NCBI RefSeq assembly: GCF_014279815.1
Contig: NZ_CP047941.1
Location: 1,240,001 to 1,304,000 of the forward strand
Direction: 5' to 3'
Length of the DNA: 64,000 nt
Source of the DNA: Synechococcus sp. NOUM97013
GTDB taxonomy: Bacteria; Cyanobacteriota; Cyanobacteriia; PCC-6307; Cyanobiaceae
Notes under the pieces: generated by a model
Seen by the model: only the letters and a program-made list of their open reading frames with translations
The model's database searches: none
Told to the model about the DNA's origin: nothing
Program-made: the position numbers and the translations under genes
In this document: positions 55,628 to 64,000 of the stretch, piece after piece
Layout: each line of letters begins with the position of its first letter
Numbering within the stretch: the first letter of the stretch is position 1

Positions 55628-55655
55628 AAGGAGTGGTGATGCCACTCCTTTTTTT
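55628..55655 (+). terminator. Rho-independent terminator after psaK
   Basis: A perfect 9-bp stem, AAGGAGTGG (55628-55636) with CCACTCCTT (55642-55650), surrounds a five-base loop and runs into a seven-T tract (55649-55655). It lies 22 bases past the psaK stop and 8 bases before the convergent dxs stop. It should end the psaK transcript; the minus-strand reading has only two T residues after the stem. Confidence 0.9.
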
Positions 55656-55662
55656 ATGTCCT

Positions 55663-57606
55663 TCAGGTCGCGACGGACGACACTTGCGCATTGGACTCTG
55701 CGGTGTCTTGGGAGCTGGATGCTGAAAGCTTGAAGCGAAGTTTGATGCGTTCAGCCATCTGATCCGGCAACAGCCCGAGGGCCTCAAAACTCTGTTGTGG
55801 CGTCGCGTGATCAACCATCACATCGGGAATGCCAATGCGCATCACAGGCAGCTGAAGATCCGCATCTTGCAGAGATTCAAGAACAGCAGACCCAAAGCCG
55901 CCTTGAATCGCTCCCTCTTCCATGGTCACAACACGACCGATGCGTTGGGCCAGTGGATGAATCAATGCCGTGTCGAGAGGCCTCAGGAAACGAGCATTAA
56001 CCACCGTGCACTTAATGCCCTGTTGCTGCAGAAGCTCAGCGGTTGCCAACGCTTTGGCATTCATGGCGCCATAGGCCACGATCAGGAGGTCATCGCCACT
56101 GCGGAGGACTTCACCGCAACCGATTGGTAGGGGTTCCCAGCCCTCCTCCATCAACGGCATCCCTTCACCAGGACCGCGAGGAATGCGGATCGCGCAGGGA
56201 CCATCGTGCTGAAGTGAACTCACCAGCATGCGCTGTAGTTCCGCTTCATCCTTGGGAGCCATCACCGTGAAATTGGGGATGGCTCGCATGTAGCTGATGT
56301 CGTACTGACCCTGATGCGTGGGGCCGTCAGCACCGACGATGCCGGCTCGATCGAGCACAAAGGTGACAGGCAGCTTCTGGATGCCGACGTCGTGAATGAG
56401 CTGATCAAAAGCACGCTGCAGGAACGTGCTGTAGATGGCCACCACAGGGCGCAGACCATCGCAGGCCATTCCTGCAGCCAAGGTGACGGCATGCTGCTCG
56501 GCGATTCCCACATCCACGTATTGATCTGGGAGAGCCTTCTGAAGGAGATCCAGACCGGTGCCTGTGGCCATCGCCGCCGTGATGCCGATCACTTTCGGAT
56601 CCTGCTCACAGATCTTGACCAACGTCTGTCCGAACACCTTGCTGTAACTGGGTGGCTTGGGTGTTTTGCTGGGGCGGGCTTTGCCGGTACTCAAATCAAA
56701 TGCCGATTGCGCGTGATAGCCGACCTGGTCAGCCTCGGCATAGGGGTAACCCTTGCCCTTGGTGGTGAGGACATGCACCAAAACTGGACCGCCCACGCGA
56801 TGGGCCTCCTGGAAGGTGCGAGTCATCTCGGAGATGTCGTGTCCGTCGATGGGACCCATGTAGGTGAAGCCCAGTTCTTCAAACACCGCCCCGACCTTGG
56901 GCACAGCCAAACGGCGCATGCTGCCCTTGAGACGGTTCAATTCGGCAGGAAGATCACCACCCATGAAAGGGAGATGCCGCATGCTCTCCTCAACGCTGCC
57001 TGAAATAAATTGCATGGGCGGACTCAGCCGCATGCGATTCAAATGACTGGACAGAGCACCCACTGGAGGTGAGATCGACATGTCGTTGTCGTTGAGCACC
57101 ACCAGCAAGGGTGTATCCGGCATGTGGCCGGCATGGTTGATGGCCTCCAAGGCCATGCCACCGGTGAGGGCACCATCACCAATGACAGCAACGCACTTGT
57201 AGTTGTCACCTTGACGGTCTCGGGCCATGGCCATACCCAGGGCCGCCGAAATGGATGTGCTGGCGTGGCCTGCACCGAAATGATCAAAGCTGCTTTCGCA
57301 ACGTTTTAGGTAACCGGCGACCCCTCCTTTTTGTCTCAGGGAATCGAAATTGCCGTAGCGGCCAGTGATCAATTTGTGGGGATAGGCCTGGTGGCCGACG
57401 TCCCAGACCACACGATCACGATCCAGATCAAGCGTCTGATACAGAGCAAGGGTGAGTTCAACCACCCCGAGGCCCGGCCCGAGATGGCCTCCGCTGTTCG
57501 ACACAACTTCGAGATGACGCTGTCGGATCTGCGCCGCGACCTCTTCCAGCTCGCTTGCGCTGAGGCCATGCAGCTGGTTGGGATGCGACAGATCGCGCAG
57601 GTGCAT
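55663..57606 (-). CDS. dxs: 1-Deoxy-D-xylulose-5-phosphate synthase
   Basis: Dxs condenses pyruvate and glyceraldehyde-3-phosphate with thiamine diphosphate, entering the MEP route to carotenoids, phytol and quinones. The 647-residue chain has [16 protein letters not shown], the ThDP motif [18 protein letters not shown] near residue 150, [13 protein letters not shown], the transketolase-like [17 protein letters not shown] and [20 protein letters not shown], and a C-terminal domain. Length is typical. It diverges from ilvA across 76 bases. Confidence 0.97.
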   Translation of the reverse strand: MHLRDLSHPNQLHGLSASELEEVAAQIRQRHLEVVSNSGGHLGPGLGVVELTLALYQTLDLDRDRVVWDVGHQAYPHKLITGRYGNFDSLRQKGGVAGYLKRCESSFDHFGAGHASTSISAALGMAMARDRQGDNYKCVAVIGDGALTGGMALEAINHAGHMPDTPLLVVLNDNDMSISPPVGALSSHLNRMRLSPPMQFISGSVEESMRHLPFMGGDLPAELNRLKGSMRRLAVPKVGAVFEELGFTYMGPIDGHDISEMTRTFQEAHRVGGPVLVHVLTTKGKGYPYAEADQVGYHAQSAFDLSTGKARPSKTPKPPSYSKVFGQTLVKICEQDPKVIGITAAMATGTGLDLLQKALPDQYVDVGIAEQHAVTLAAGMACDGLRPVVAIYSTFLQRAFDQLIHDVGIQKLPVTFVLDRAGIVGADGPTHQGQYDISYMRAIPNFTVMAPKDEAELQRMLVSSLQHDGPCAIRIPRGPGEGMPLMEEGWEPLPIGCGEVLRSGDDLLIVAYGAMNAKALATAELLQQQGIKCTVVNARFLRPLDTALIHPLAQRIGRVVTMEEGAIQGGFGSAVLESLQDADLQLPVMRIGIPDVMVDHATPQQSFEALGLLPDQMAERIKLRFKLSASSSQDTAESNAQVSSVAT

Positions 57607-57682
57607 GGTCCCTCGACGGATTTAGTCAATCTACGGGCCTTACCTGCCGTCCGCGGCAGCGTTCGGTTGTCAAACTGAACTG

Positions 57683-59215
57683 ATGGACGATTACCTGCCC
57701 AGGATCCTGCGCGCGAGGGTTTACGACGTAGCCCGGGAAAGCCCGCTTGAGTTAGCCGGCAATCTCAGCCGTCGGCTGAACAATCACGTCTGGCTGAAAC
57801 GTGAAGACCTCCAGCCGGTTTTCTCGTTCAAGTTGCGTGGTGCTTACAACCGCATGGTGCAGCTCTCTGAGCAGGAGCGCGAGCGGGGTGTGATTGCAGC
57901 GAGCGCTGGCAACCATGCCCAGGGCGTGGCCCTCAGTGCCTCCCATTTGCAGTGCCGCGCTGTAATCGTGATGCCGATGACCACCCCCAGCGTGAAGGTC
58001 GATGCGGTGCGCCAGCTCGGAGGCGAGGTGGTTCTGCATGGAGAGACCTACGACGAGGCCTGCGCCGAAGCAACCCGTCGCAGTGAAGACGAGGGGCTGT
58101 GTTTCATCCATCCCTTCGATGACCCGGAAGTGATTGCCGGCCAGGGAACGGTGGGTATGGAGATCCTGCGCCAGTGCCAGGACCCCCCTGACGCGATTTA
58201 CGTGGCCATTGGCGGTGGGGGGCTGATCGGTGGGATTGCTGCCTACGTCAAGAGCTTGTGGCCCGACGTGGAGGTGATCGGGGTTGAACCCCATGACGCC
58301 GCTGCCATGACCCTGTCGCTCGAGGCTGGCGAACGGATCCGACTGCCCCAGGTGGGATTGTTTGCCGACGGAGTCGCCGTCCGGGAAGTGGGGGAAAACA
58401 CCTTCCGCCTGGCCCAGCGTTATGTGGATTCAATCGTCACCGTGAGCACGGACGAGATCTGTGCTGCGATCAAAGACGTGTTTGAAGACACGCGCTCCAT
58501 CCTTGAGCCGGCAGGAGCCCTCGCCATTGCAGGTCTCAAAGCCGACGTGTCCAGACGCCAATTGCAGGGACGACAGCTGGTGGCGGTGGCCTGTGGCGCC
58601 AACATGAATTTTGATCGCCTGCGGTTTGTCGCCGAACGTGCTGAGCTCGGCGAAGAGCGTGAAGCGATGCTGGCCGTCGAGATTCCAGAACAGCCCGGCA
58701 GTCTGCGCCAGCTCTGTGAGCTGCTGCAGAAACGCAGCCTTACGGAATTTAGTTACCGCATGAGGGCAGGCGATCGAGCCCACATCTTTATGGGGGTGCA
58801 GGTCAAGGGTCAGCAGGATCGTGCTGACCTTCTGGCATCACTGCGCAGCAACGGTTACGACTGCCTTGACCTCAGTGACGACGAACTCTCCAAGGTGCAT
58901 CTCAGGCACATGGTGGGAGGGCGACTTCCGCAGCAGACCGACGACTCTGACTCGCCCAGGCAGGAACTGCTGTACCGATTTGAGTTCCCCGAAAGGCCTG
59001 GTGCGCTGATGCGCTTCGTGAGTGCATTGCACTCCAACTGGAGCATCAGCATTTTTCATTACCGGAATCACGGCGCTGACGTTGGTCGGATCGTGGTTGG
59101 CGTGCTGGTCAGCCCGGATGATCTGGAGTCATGGCAGGCCGTCCTGCGGGATCTTGGATACCCCAGCTGGGAAGAAACCTCCAACCCCGCCTATCGGATC
59201 TTCCTGGGCTCCTGA
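57683..59215 (+). CDS. ilvA: Threonine ammonia-lyase (threonine dehydratase)
   Basis: IlvA deaminates threonine to 2-oxobutanoate, the first committed step to isoleucine. The 510-residue biosynthetic form has the PLP lysine in LQPVFSFKLRGAYNRMV near residue 53, SAGNHAQGVALSAS, the Gly-rich phosphate loop AIGGGGLIGGIAAYVK, and two C-terminal ACT-like regulatory domains (VEIPEQPGSLRQLCELL; FEFPERPGALMRFVSAL), which give feedback inhibition by isoleucine. It diverges from dxs. scpB follows 45 bases later. Confidence 0.96.
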   Translation: MDDYLPRILRARVYDVARESPLELAGNLSRRLNNHVWLKREDLQPVFSFKLRGAYNRMVQLSEQERERGVIAASAGNHAQGVALSASHLQCRAVIVMPMTTPSVKVDAVRQLGGEVVLHGETYDEACAEATRRSEDEGLCFIHPFDDPEVIAGQGTVGMEILRQCQDPPDAIYVAIGGGGLIGGIAAYVKSLWPDVEVIGVEPHDAAAMTLSLEAGERIRLPQVGLFADGVAVREVGENTFRLAQRYVDSIVTVSTDEICAAIKDVFEDTRSILEPAGALAIAGLKADVSRRQLQGRQLVAVACGANMNFDRLRFVAERAELGEEREAMLAVEIPEQPGSLRQLCELLQKRSLTEFSYRMRAGDRAHIFMGVQVKGQQDRADLLASLRSNGYDCLDLSDDELSKVHLRHMVGGRLPQQTDDSDSPRQELLYRFEFPERPGALMRFVSALHSNWSISIFHYRNHGADVGRIVVGVLVSPDDLESWQAVLRDLGYPSWEETSNPAYRIFLGS

Positions 59216-59260
59216 TGGCTCCAACGCAGATGAGCGTTACGTTGGCGTGTCGGATCCTGG

Positions 59261-59818
59261 GTGCTGGCGGTGAGTAAACAACGTGAGGGCCAGCAGGAGC
59301 AACACCTGAGCGTTGTGGAATCGACTGTGTCGTTACCGGCTCGTCTTGAGGCGATTCTCTACCTGAAGGGACGTCCGATGTCGCTCAGGGAACTGTCAGA
59401 GCTCGTCAATGAATCAGAGGCAAACACCGAGCAGGGGATGCTCATCCTGATCGCCGGGTACGCCCAGAGGGACACAGCGCTTGAGATCCATGAGAGCAAC
59501 GGGCGTTACAGCCTGCAGCTGCGGGCTGGACTGGGGGAATTGGTTCGCGATCTGCTGCCCGTCAATCTCTCCACTGCAACGTTGCGGACGTTGGCGACGA
59601 TCGCGCTGAAAAAGCGGATCCTGCAATCCGATCTGGTCGACCTACGCGGCTCCGGTGCCTATGACCACATCAAGGAGCTTGTGAATCAGAACTTCATTGA
59701 ACGCAAGCGTCAAAGCGAGGGGCGTTCGTACTGGATCACCCTCTCCGAAAAGTTTCACCGAACCTTTTCTGTGCTTCCCGAGCTCAGCGGGAGCTCCGAA
59801 CCGACACAAGCTGCATAG
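59261..59818 (+). CDS. scpB: Segregation and condensation protein B
   Basis: ScpB is a winged-helix subunit that joins ScpA and SMC to compact and separate chromosomes. The 185-residue chain has LEAILYLKGRPMSLRELSEL, LEIHESNGRYSLQLR, LSTATLRTLATIALKKRILQSDLVDLRGSGAYDHI (two parts) and LVNQNFIERKRQSEGRSYWI, matching both winged-helix units. The start is GTG at 59261; a second GTG at 59270 is equally possible. scpA is not in the window. Confidence 0.9.
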   Translation: MLAVSKQREGQQEQHLSVVESTVSLPARLEAILYLKGRPMSLRELSELVNESEANTEQGMLILIAGYAQRDTALEIHESNGRYSLQLRAGLGELVRDLLPVNLSTATLRTLATIALKKRILQSDLVDLRGSGAYDHIKELVNQNFIERKRQSEGRSYWITLSEKFHRTFSVLPELSGSSEPTQAA

Positions 59819-59842
59819 AGTTCAGAGAATTCCACGGTTTCC

Positions 59843-60145
59843 ATGGCCATCGAGCTTGTGTCCACCGTTCTTCAAGTGCTGGCTCAGACCCTGCAGATTT
59901 ACTCGTTGGTTCTGATCGTTCGTGTGCTGCTGAGCTGGTTCCCCAACCTTGACTGGAGCAATCCGGTTCTGAGCACGGTCAGTTCAATCACCGATCCATA
60001 TTTGAATGCCTTTCGCGGTCTGATCCCGCCTTTGGGTGGTTTGGATCTCTCCGCGATTCTGGCCTTCGTTGCGTTGAACCTGATGCAGCAGCTTCTGGTG
60101 TCTGCCTCCATCTCTTTTGCCGGTGGTTTCGGCGTTTACGGCTGA
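59843..60145 (+). CDS. YggT family membrane protein
   Basis: A 100-residue two-helix membrane protein (Ycf19-like). Family blocks are LQIYSLVLIVRVLLSWFPNLDW, ITDPYLNAFRGLIPPLGGLDLS and AILAFVALNLMQQLLV. In cyanobacteria relatives are linked to cell division and nucleoid distribution, but a role here is not shown. It starts 25 bases after scpB, and converges on the MazG-like gene with 12 bases between. Confidence 0.9.
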   Translation: MAIELVSTVLQVLAQTLQIYSLVLIVRVLLSWFPNLDWSNPVLSTVSSITDPYLNAFRGLIPPLGGLDLSAILAFVALNLMQQLLVSASISFAGGFGVYG

Positions 60146-60157
60146 AGCAGGGTTCGA

Positions 60158-60487
60158 TCAGCGGTGATCTCCCTCCCCCTGGAGGGTTCCCCGCTCAGCC
60201 CGACTTCCCAGTTTGCGCAGATTGCCTTCGGCCACCGCGTCGAGATCGAGCCCGAGCTCAGTGGCCAGCTGGGCGATGTACCAGAGCACATCGCCTAATT
60301 CCAGTGCGATGTCAGCAGTGAACTGGTCATCGATCACACCGCCGCGATCCCGGATCAGTTTCTTGACCTTGTCGGCCACTTCACCGGCCTCTCCCGTCAG
60401 CCCCAGGGTTGGGTAGATCAGATTCCGCCCTGCATCCGGATAGCGAGCCGTGCTGCGGGATTCCCGTTGGTAGTCGTTCAGCTGCAC
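60158..60487 (-). CDS. MazG-like nucleotide pyrophosphohydrolase
   Basis: A 109-residue all-helical MazG-type enzyme that hydrolyses nucleoside triphosphates to monophosphates. The metal-binding pattern is TGEAGEVADKVKKLIRDRGG (E..E on helix 2) and ALELGDVLWYIAQLATELGL (E..D on helix 3), with DYQRESRSTARYPD before it. Start codon is GTG at 60487. It diverges from pyk across 60 bases. The substrate, possibly a damaged or toxic nucleotide, is unknown. Confidence 0.88.
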   Translation of the reverse strand: MQLNDYQRESRSTARYPDAGRNLIYPTLGLTGEAGEVADKVKKLIRDRGGVIDDQFTADIALELGDVLWYIAQLATELGLDLDAVAEGNLRKLGSRAERGTLQGEGDHR

Positions 60488-60547
60488 GGAGAGTCAGAAG
60501 CGGGTTGAGGTCATGACGGTAGATTCCGCAGGTTATTGGCGCCAAGG

Positions 60548-62332
60548 ATGGCCGAGCTCGATCTGACCCGTAGAACCAAGATCGTCGCCACGATCGGCCC
60601 AGCCACAGAAAGTCCCGAACGAATTCGGGAACTGATCCAGGCAGGAGCGACAACATTCCGCCTGAACTTTTCCCACGGTGATCACAGCGAACATGCCACG
60701 CGAATCGCCACCATCCGACAGGTAGCGCATGAGCTGGGGGTTCACATCGGCATCCTTCAGGATCTTCAGGGGCCGAAGATCCGCCTAGGACGCTTTGAAG
60801 AAGGGCCGATCACGCTCAGCAAGGGTGACCATTTCGCGCTGACCTCCAAGCAAGTGCGTTGCAACCAGACCGTTGCAACGGTCACCTACGACAAACTGGC
60901 TGAAGAGGTCACAGATGGAAGCCGAATTCTTCTGGACGACGGCCGCGTTGAAATGAAGGTCGACCGCGTCGACGAGGTCGATCAGACCCTTCATTGCGTG
61001 GTCACCGTGGGTGGTGTGCTCTCCAACAACAAAGGAGTGAACTTCCCCGATGTTCAGCTGTCGGTGCGTGCACTCACCACAAAAGACCGTCAGGATCTGG
61101 CTTTCGGTCTGCAGCAGGGTGTGGATTGGGTCGCCCTGAGCTTCGTGCGCAATCCCTCCGACATGCAGGAGATTCGCGAGCTGATCCGCAAGCATGGCTT
61201 CTCGACTCCGGTGGTGGCCAAGATCGAAAAATTCGAAGCCATCGACCAGATCGACGCGATCCTGCCTCTCTGTGACGGCGTAATGGTGGCCCGCGGCGAT
61301 CTCGGCGTTGAGATGCCCGCGGAAGAGGTTCCTCTGTTGCAGAAGGATCTGATCCACAAGGCCAACAGCCTGGGTATTCCGATCATCACGGCCACCCAAA
61401 TGCTGGATTCCATGGCCTCCAGTCCACGCCCCACTCGCGCGGAAGTGAGTGACGTCGCCAACGCGATTCTGGATGGAACTGATGCAGTGATGCTCTCCAA
61501 TGAGACCGCTGTGGGTGACTACCCGGTGGAAGCTGTCGAAACGATGGCAACCATCGCTCGTCGCATCGAGCGCGACTATCCCCAACGTCCCACCGACACA
61601 CACCTGCCCAGCACGATTCCAAACGCGATTAGTGGTGCCGTGAGCAGCATTGCGCGCCAGCTCAATGCCGCAGCAATTCTTCCGCTCACCAAAAGCGGAG
61701 CAACGGCTCACAACGTCAGCAAGTTCCGTCCCTCCACGCCGATCCTCGCGATCACCTCGGAAGTGGGTGTGGCAAGGAAACTCCAGCTGGTCTGGGGCGT
61801 AACACCGCTGCTGATCGAAACACAGAAGAGCACCACCGCCACCTTCACACTGGCCATGGGCGTTGCCCAGGAAATGGGGGTGCTCAAGGACGGCGACCTC
61901 TGTGTTCAGACCGCCGGAACATTGGCAGGCGTCAGCGGCTCAACAGATTTGATCAAGGTAGGCATCGTCAGTGCAGTGCTGGGCCGAGGCACTGGATTTG
62001 GCACCGGATCCATCAGCGGCAAGGTGCGGATCGCCACATCAGCGAGCGACTGTGCACGGCTGGAACCCGGTGAAGTGTTAGTGGCCACCGACACGAATGC
62101 TGACTATCTCGACGCCATTCGTGATGCTGCGGCAGTCATCACGGAAACACCTGCAGAAACGTCCCATGCAGCCGTGATCGCCCAGAGGCTCGGAATCCCC
62201 GTCATTGCCGGCGTGGCGAATGCCACCCGCGATCTACTGGAAGGGGAAGTGATCACCCTCAATGTGAAAGACGGAGCCGTTCACCGCGGCACCGGCAGCA
62301 ACACGGCCATGAAACTCGACACGATGCTCTGA
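60548..62332 (+). CDS. pyk: Pyruvate kinase with extra C-terminal PEP-utilising domain
   Basis: Pyruvate kinase converts PEP and ADP to pyruvate and ATP. The 594-residue chain has TRRTKIVATIGPATESPERI, FRLNFSHGDHSEH, VAKIEKFEAIDQIDAI with the catalytic Lys, MVARGDLGVEMPAEEV and ATQMLDSMASSPRPTRAEVS. The core ends near residue 475, after which a PEP-utiliser-like swivel domain follows (GEVLVATDTNADYLDAIRDAAAVITETPAETSHAAVIAQR in parts), with the TSHAAV histidine loop. This extension is typical of Bacillus-type and several cyanobacterial enzymes. Start is the ATG at 60548, next to AAGG. Confidence 0.95.
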   Translation: MAELDLTRRTKIVATIGPATESPERIRELIQAGATTFRLNFSHGDHSEHATRIATIRQVAHELGVHIGILQDLQGPKIRLGRFEEGPITLSKGDHFALTSKQVRCNQTVATVTYDKLAEEVTDGSRILLDDGRVEMKVDRVDEVDQTLHCVVTVGGVLSNNKGVNFPDVQLSVRALTTKDRQDLAFGLQQGVDWVALSFVRNPSDMQEIRELIRKHGFSTPVVAKIEKFEAIDQIDAILPLCDGVMVARGDLGVEMPAEEVPLLQKDLIHKANSLGIPIITATQMLDSMASSPRPTRAEVSDVANAILDGTDAVMLSNETAVGDYPVEAVETMATIARRIERDYPQRPTDTHLPSTIPNAISGAVSSIARQLNAAAILPLTKSGATAHNVSKFRPSTPILAITSEVGVARKLQLVWGVTPLLIETQKSTTATFTLAMGVAQEMGVLKDGDLCVQTAGTLAGVSGSTDLIKVGIVSAVLGRGTGFGTGSISGKVRIATSASDCARLEPGEVLVATDTNADYLDAIRDAAAVITETPAETSHAAVIAQRLGIPVIAGVANATRDLLEGEVITLNVKDGAVHRGTGSNTAMKLDTML

Positions 62333-62348
62333 TTCAGAGCTTCAGCCC

Positions 62349-63578
62349 ATGGCTAGCAACCTGCCACTCGCCGAAACAGTCGGCATGGCTCTCAACACCC
62401 TGAAAGCCAATCGACTGCGAAGCCTGCTCACGATGCTGGGGATCGTGATCGGAAATGCCTCCGTGATCACTCTGGTTGGCGTTGGAAGAGGTGCTCAGAA
62501 CCTGGCAGAAAATCAGCTCAGCAATCTGGGTGCCAACGTTCTATTCGTTGTTCCTGGCAGCAACGACACTCGCCGTCAGGGCGTCGCCTTTCCGCGCACC
62601 CTGGTGTTGGAAGACGCAGAAGCGATCGCCGAACAGGTGCCCAGCGTGAAGCGCGTGGCACCACAGATCAACGCCAACGAAGTGGTGCAGGCGGGAGCGC
62701 GCAGCAGCACCTCACCTATCTTCGGCGTGACACCGGAATTTCTTCCAGTGAGAAGTTTTGAAGTGGCTCGTGGTCGCTTCATCACCGAACAGGACGTTCA
62801 GGCGGCACGAACAGTTGTGGTGATCGGGCCTGACCTACGCGACAAACTGTTTCCCAATGGCGGTGCAATCGGCAGTTCGCTGCGCATTCGTGACCAGAGC
62901 TTCAGTGTGGTCGGCGTTCTTGCACCCAAAGGTGCAGTGTTCGGCTCCAATCAAGACGAAAACGCTTATATCCCACTCAGCACGATGGTGAGTCGGCTGA
63001 CAGGCAGGGACCCCACCTACGGCATCAGTCTCAGTTTCATCAGTGCTGAAGCCAATGATGAAAACAGCACAAGTGCGGCCAAGTTTCAGATTTCCAATCT
63101 GCTTCGACAACGGCACCGAATTCTCCGCAACGATGATTTCGCTGTGCGCTCGCAGCAGGACGCACTGACCATCGTTGGCACGATCACCGGCGGACTCACG
63201 CTGATGCTGGGCGCGATTGGCGGCGTCTCGTTGTTGGTGGGCGGAATCGGGATCATGAACATCATGCTGGTGTCTGTGAGTGAACGAACGGAAGAAATCG
63301 GTCTAAGAAAAGCGCTTGGTGCCCGCAGCTCCGATGTGTTGCGACAATTCCTTGTGGAATCACTTGTGTTGGCAAGCCTGGGCGGGGTCATTGGTACCGC
63401 AACGGGGTACGGCGCGATCGCAGCTGTGGCCGTGTTCACTCCACTTCCGGCTGCGATTGGGGTCACCACGGTGCTGGTGACGGTTGGACTTTCAGGCTCA
63501 ATTGGTTTGTTTTTTGGGGTCGTGCCGGCACGCCGTGCTGCGCGACTGGATCCGATCACGGCGCTACGCAGCCTGTAG
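62349..63578 (+). CDS. MacB/FtsX-like ABC transporter permease
   Basis: A 409-residue permease of the MacB/FtsX type: an N-terminal helix in ALNTLKANRLRSLLTMLGIVIGNAS, a large periplasmic domain (about residues 45-275), then three C-terminal helices (GGLTLMLGAIGGVSLLVGG, LASLGGVIGTATGYGAI, GLSGSIGLFFGVVPARRAARLDP), with the VSERTEEIGLRKALGARSSDVL cytoplasmic loop typical of the family. These permeases export peptides or lipoproteins or move mechanical force. Its ATPase and membrane-fusion partners are not adjacent. It starts 16 bases after pyk. Confidence 0.9.
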   Translation: MASNLPLAETVGMALNTLKANRLRSLLTMLGIVIGNASVITLVGVGRGAQNLAENQLSNLGANVLFVVPGSNDTRRQGVAFPRTLVLEDAEAIAEQVPSVKRVAPQINANEVVQAGARSSTSPIFGVTPEFLPVRSFEVARGRFITEQDVQAARTVVVIGPDLRDKLFPNGGAIGSSLRIRDQSFSVVGVLAPKGAVFGSNQDENAYIPLSTMVSRLTGRDPTYGISLSFISAEANDENSTSAAKFQISNLLRQRHRILRNDDFAVRSQQDALTIVGTITGGLTLMLGAIGGVSLLVGGIGIMNIMLVSVSERTEEIGLRKALGARSSDVLRQFLVESLVLASLGGVIGTATGYGAIAAVAVFTPLPAAIGVTTVLVTVGLSGSIGLFFGVVPARRAARLDPITALRSL

Positions 63579-63639
63579 GCCTGAAATAGGCACAGTTTTT
63601 CACCTCAGCTCTTAGATTCGTCGGATCTTCTTTGAAGTC

Positions 63640-64000
63640 ATGAATCAACGCTGGCGGCAGATTCTTCTCTGGGGACTCCCCATCACAGTTGCACTGCTGC
63701 TGGCGTGGCAATTCCTTGGCAATGGTGGTGTCAACAACCTCAAGCCTGGTGGTCCCACCGTTGCTCCCCGCAACACTGCCGTCGCCCGCATGAGTTACGG
63801 ACGCTTCCTCGACTACGTGGAAGCTGGTCGTGTCACCGCAGTCGATATCTATGACGGTGGAAGGGATGCTGTTGTAGAAGCAGTCGATCCCGATCTCGAT
63901 AACCGCGTGCAGCGCCTGCGGGTCGATCTCCCGGGACTGGCGCCCGAGCTGATCAACACGTTGAAGTCGGAAGGGATCAGCTTTGACATTCACCCACCGA
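63640..64000 (+). CDS. ftsH: FtsH family ATP-dependent protease, N-terminal part
   Basis: The first 120 codons of an FtsH are present before the window ends. A transmembrane helix (ILLWGLPITVALLLAWQFL) is followed by the lumenal/periplasmic region with ARMSYGRFLDYVEAGRVTAVDIYDGGRDAVVEA and LRVDLPGLAPELINTLKSEG, which match thylakoid FtsH (FtsH2/FtsH3 type) involved in photosystem II repair. The AAA and zinc-protease domains lie outside. The start is the ATG at 63640. A short weak hairpin with a five-T run lies just upstream, after the permease gene. Confidence 0.9.
   Translation, partial: MNQRWRQILLWGLPITVALLLAWQFLGNGGVNNLKPGGPTVAPRNTAVARMSYGRFLDYVEAGRVTAVDIYDGGRDAVVEAVDPDLDNRVQRLRVDLPGLAPELINTLKSEGISFDIHPP

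Noticed and set aside
62326-62340. Inverted repeat GCTCT-GATTC-AGAGC at the pyk stop
   Set aside because: Only five base pairs and no T tract; it is likely chance.
63579-63605. Terminator before ftsH
   Set aside because: GCCT-GAAAT-AGGC followed by TTTTT after four bases is too short a stem to call, although some termination is possible.
1-64000. HIP1 (GCGATCGC) repeats, CRISPR arrays, transposons
   Set aside because: Only a few scattered GCGATCGC sites were noticed (for example near 3316 and 18526), far from the density of HIP1-rich cyanobacteria, and no repeat arrays or transposase motifs were seen.

Overview
The window looks like core chromosome from a marine picocyanobacterium, most likely a Synechococcus of the marine cluster. 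Direct evidence is psaK, ycf35 (DUF1257), DUF2499 (Ycf49-like), DUF3593, DUF1995, DUF3110 and DUF4330 genes, a cyanobacterial Hfq-like protein beside dapF, a glucosylglycerol synthesis and uptake operon (ggpS-ggtBCDA), a cobN-type cobaltochelatase and an FtsH start with a thylakoid-type N terminus. Base composition is moderately GC-rich. Genes are very tightly packed: there is no gap above 300 bases, and many neighbours share start/stop bases or overlap tail to tail. I see no insertion sequence, prophage, CRISPR array or rRNA. One tRNA gene is present.

Layout. 1-9.7 kb: end of a short-chain dehydrogenase, DUF2237, two small unknowns, then ilvE-metH on the minus strand and cobN diverging on the plus strand. 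9.7-15.3 kb: a six-gene minus-strand run starting with uvrC, followed by a small secreted protein, a photolyase-related protein, hemJ, a PHP phosphoesterase and an unknown. 15.4-21.6 kb: coaD with a SepIVA/DivIVA-like coiled-coil gene, facing a minus-strand run of dacB, DUF4330, DUF1995, a cysteine desulfurase and dapF. 21.7-26.3 kb: hfq-like, leuS and pgi. 26.4-36.4 kb: cell-wall genes (lysozyme-like protein, amidase, murQ) mixed with an M61 peptidase, ycf35, purN, argC, ribBA, cyclophilin and mtnP. 36.4-39.3 kb: a dnaK-dnaJ pair. 39.4-42.2 kb: pstCAB. 42.3-47.4 kb: tRNA-Ser, two ferredoxins, an IMPase, hisZ, htpG and rpmB. 47.4-53.5 kb: a Tat-exported peroxiredoxin, then the compatible-solute operon. 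53.5-64 kb: csaB, the DUF2499-DUF3593-psaK cluster, dxs, ilvA, scpB, yggT, a MazG-like gene, pyk, a MacB-like permease and the start of ftsH.

Functional threads. Methionine synthase (B12 user) sits two genes from cobN (B12 maker). Peptidoglycan metabolism recurs (dapF, dacB, amidase, murQ, lysozyme-like). UV repair genes are co-transcribed (uvrC plus photolyase-like). Chaperones occur twice (dnaK/dnaJ and htpG). Glucosylglycerol synthesis and uptake form one tightly overlapped unit.

I did not find an unmistakable new multi-gene system. The best leads are the coaD-linked SepIVA-like coiled-coil protein, a perfect hairpin abutting the htpG start codon, the DUF2499-DUF3593-psaK cluster, the photolyase-like protein without the usual Fe-S cysteines, and the C-terminally extended DapF.
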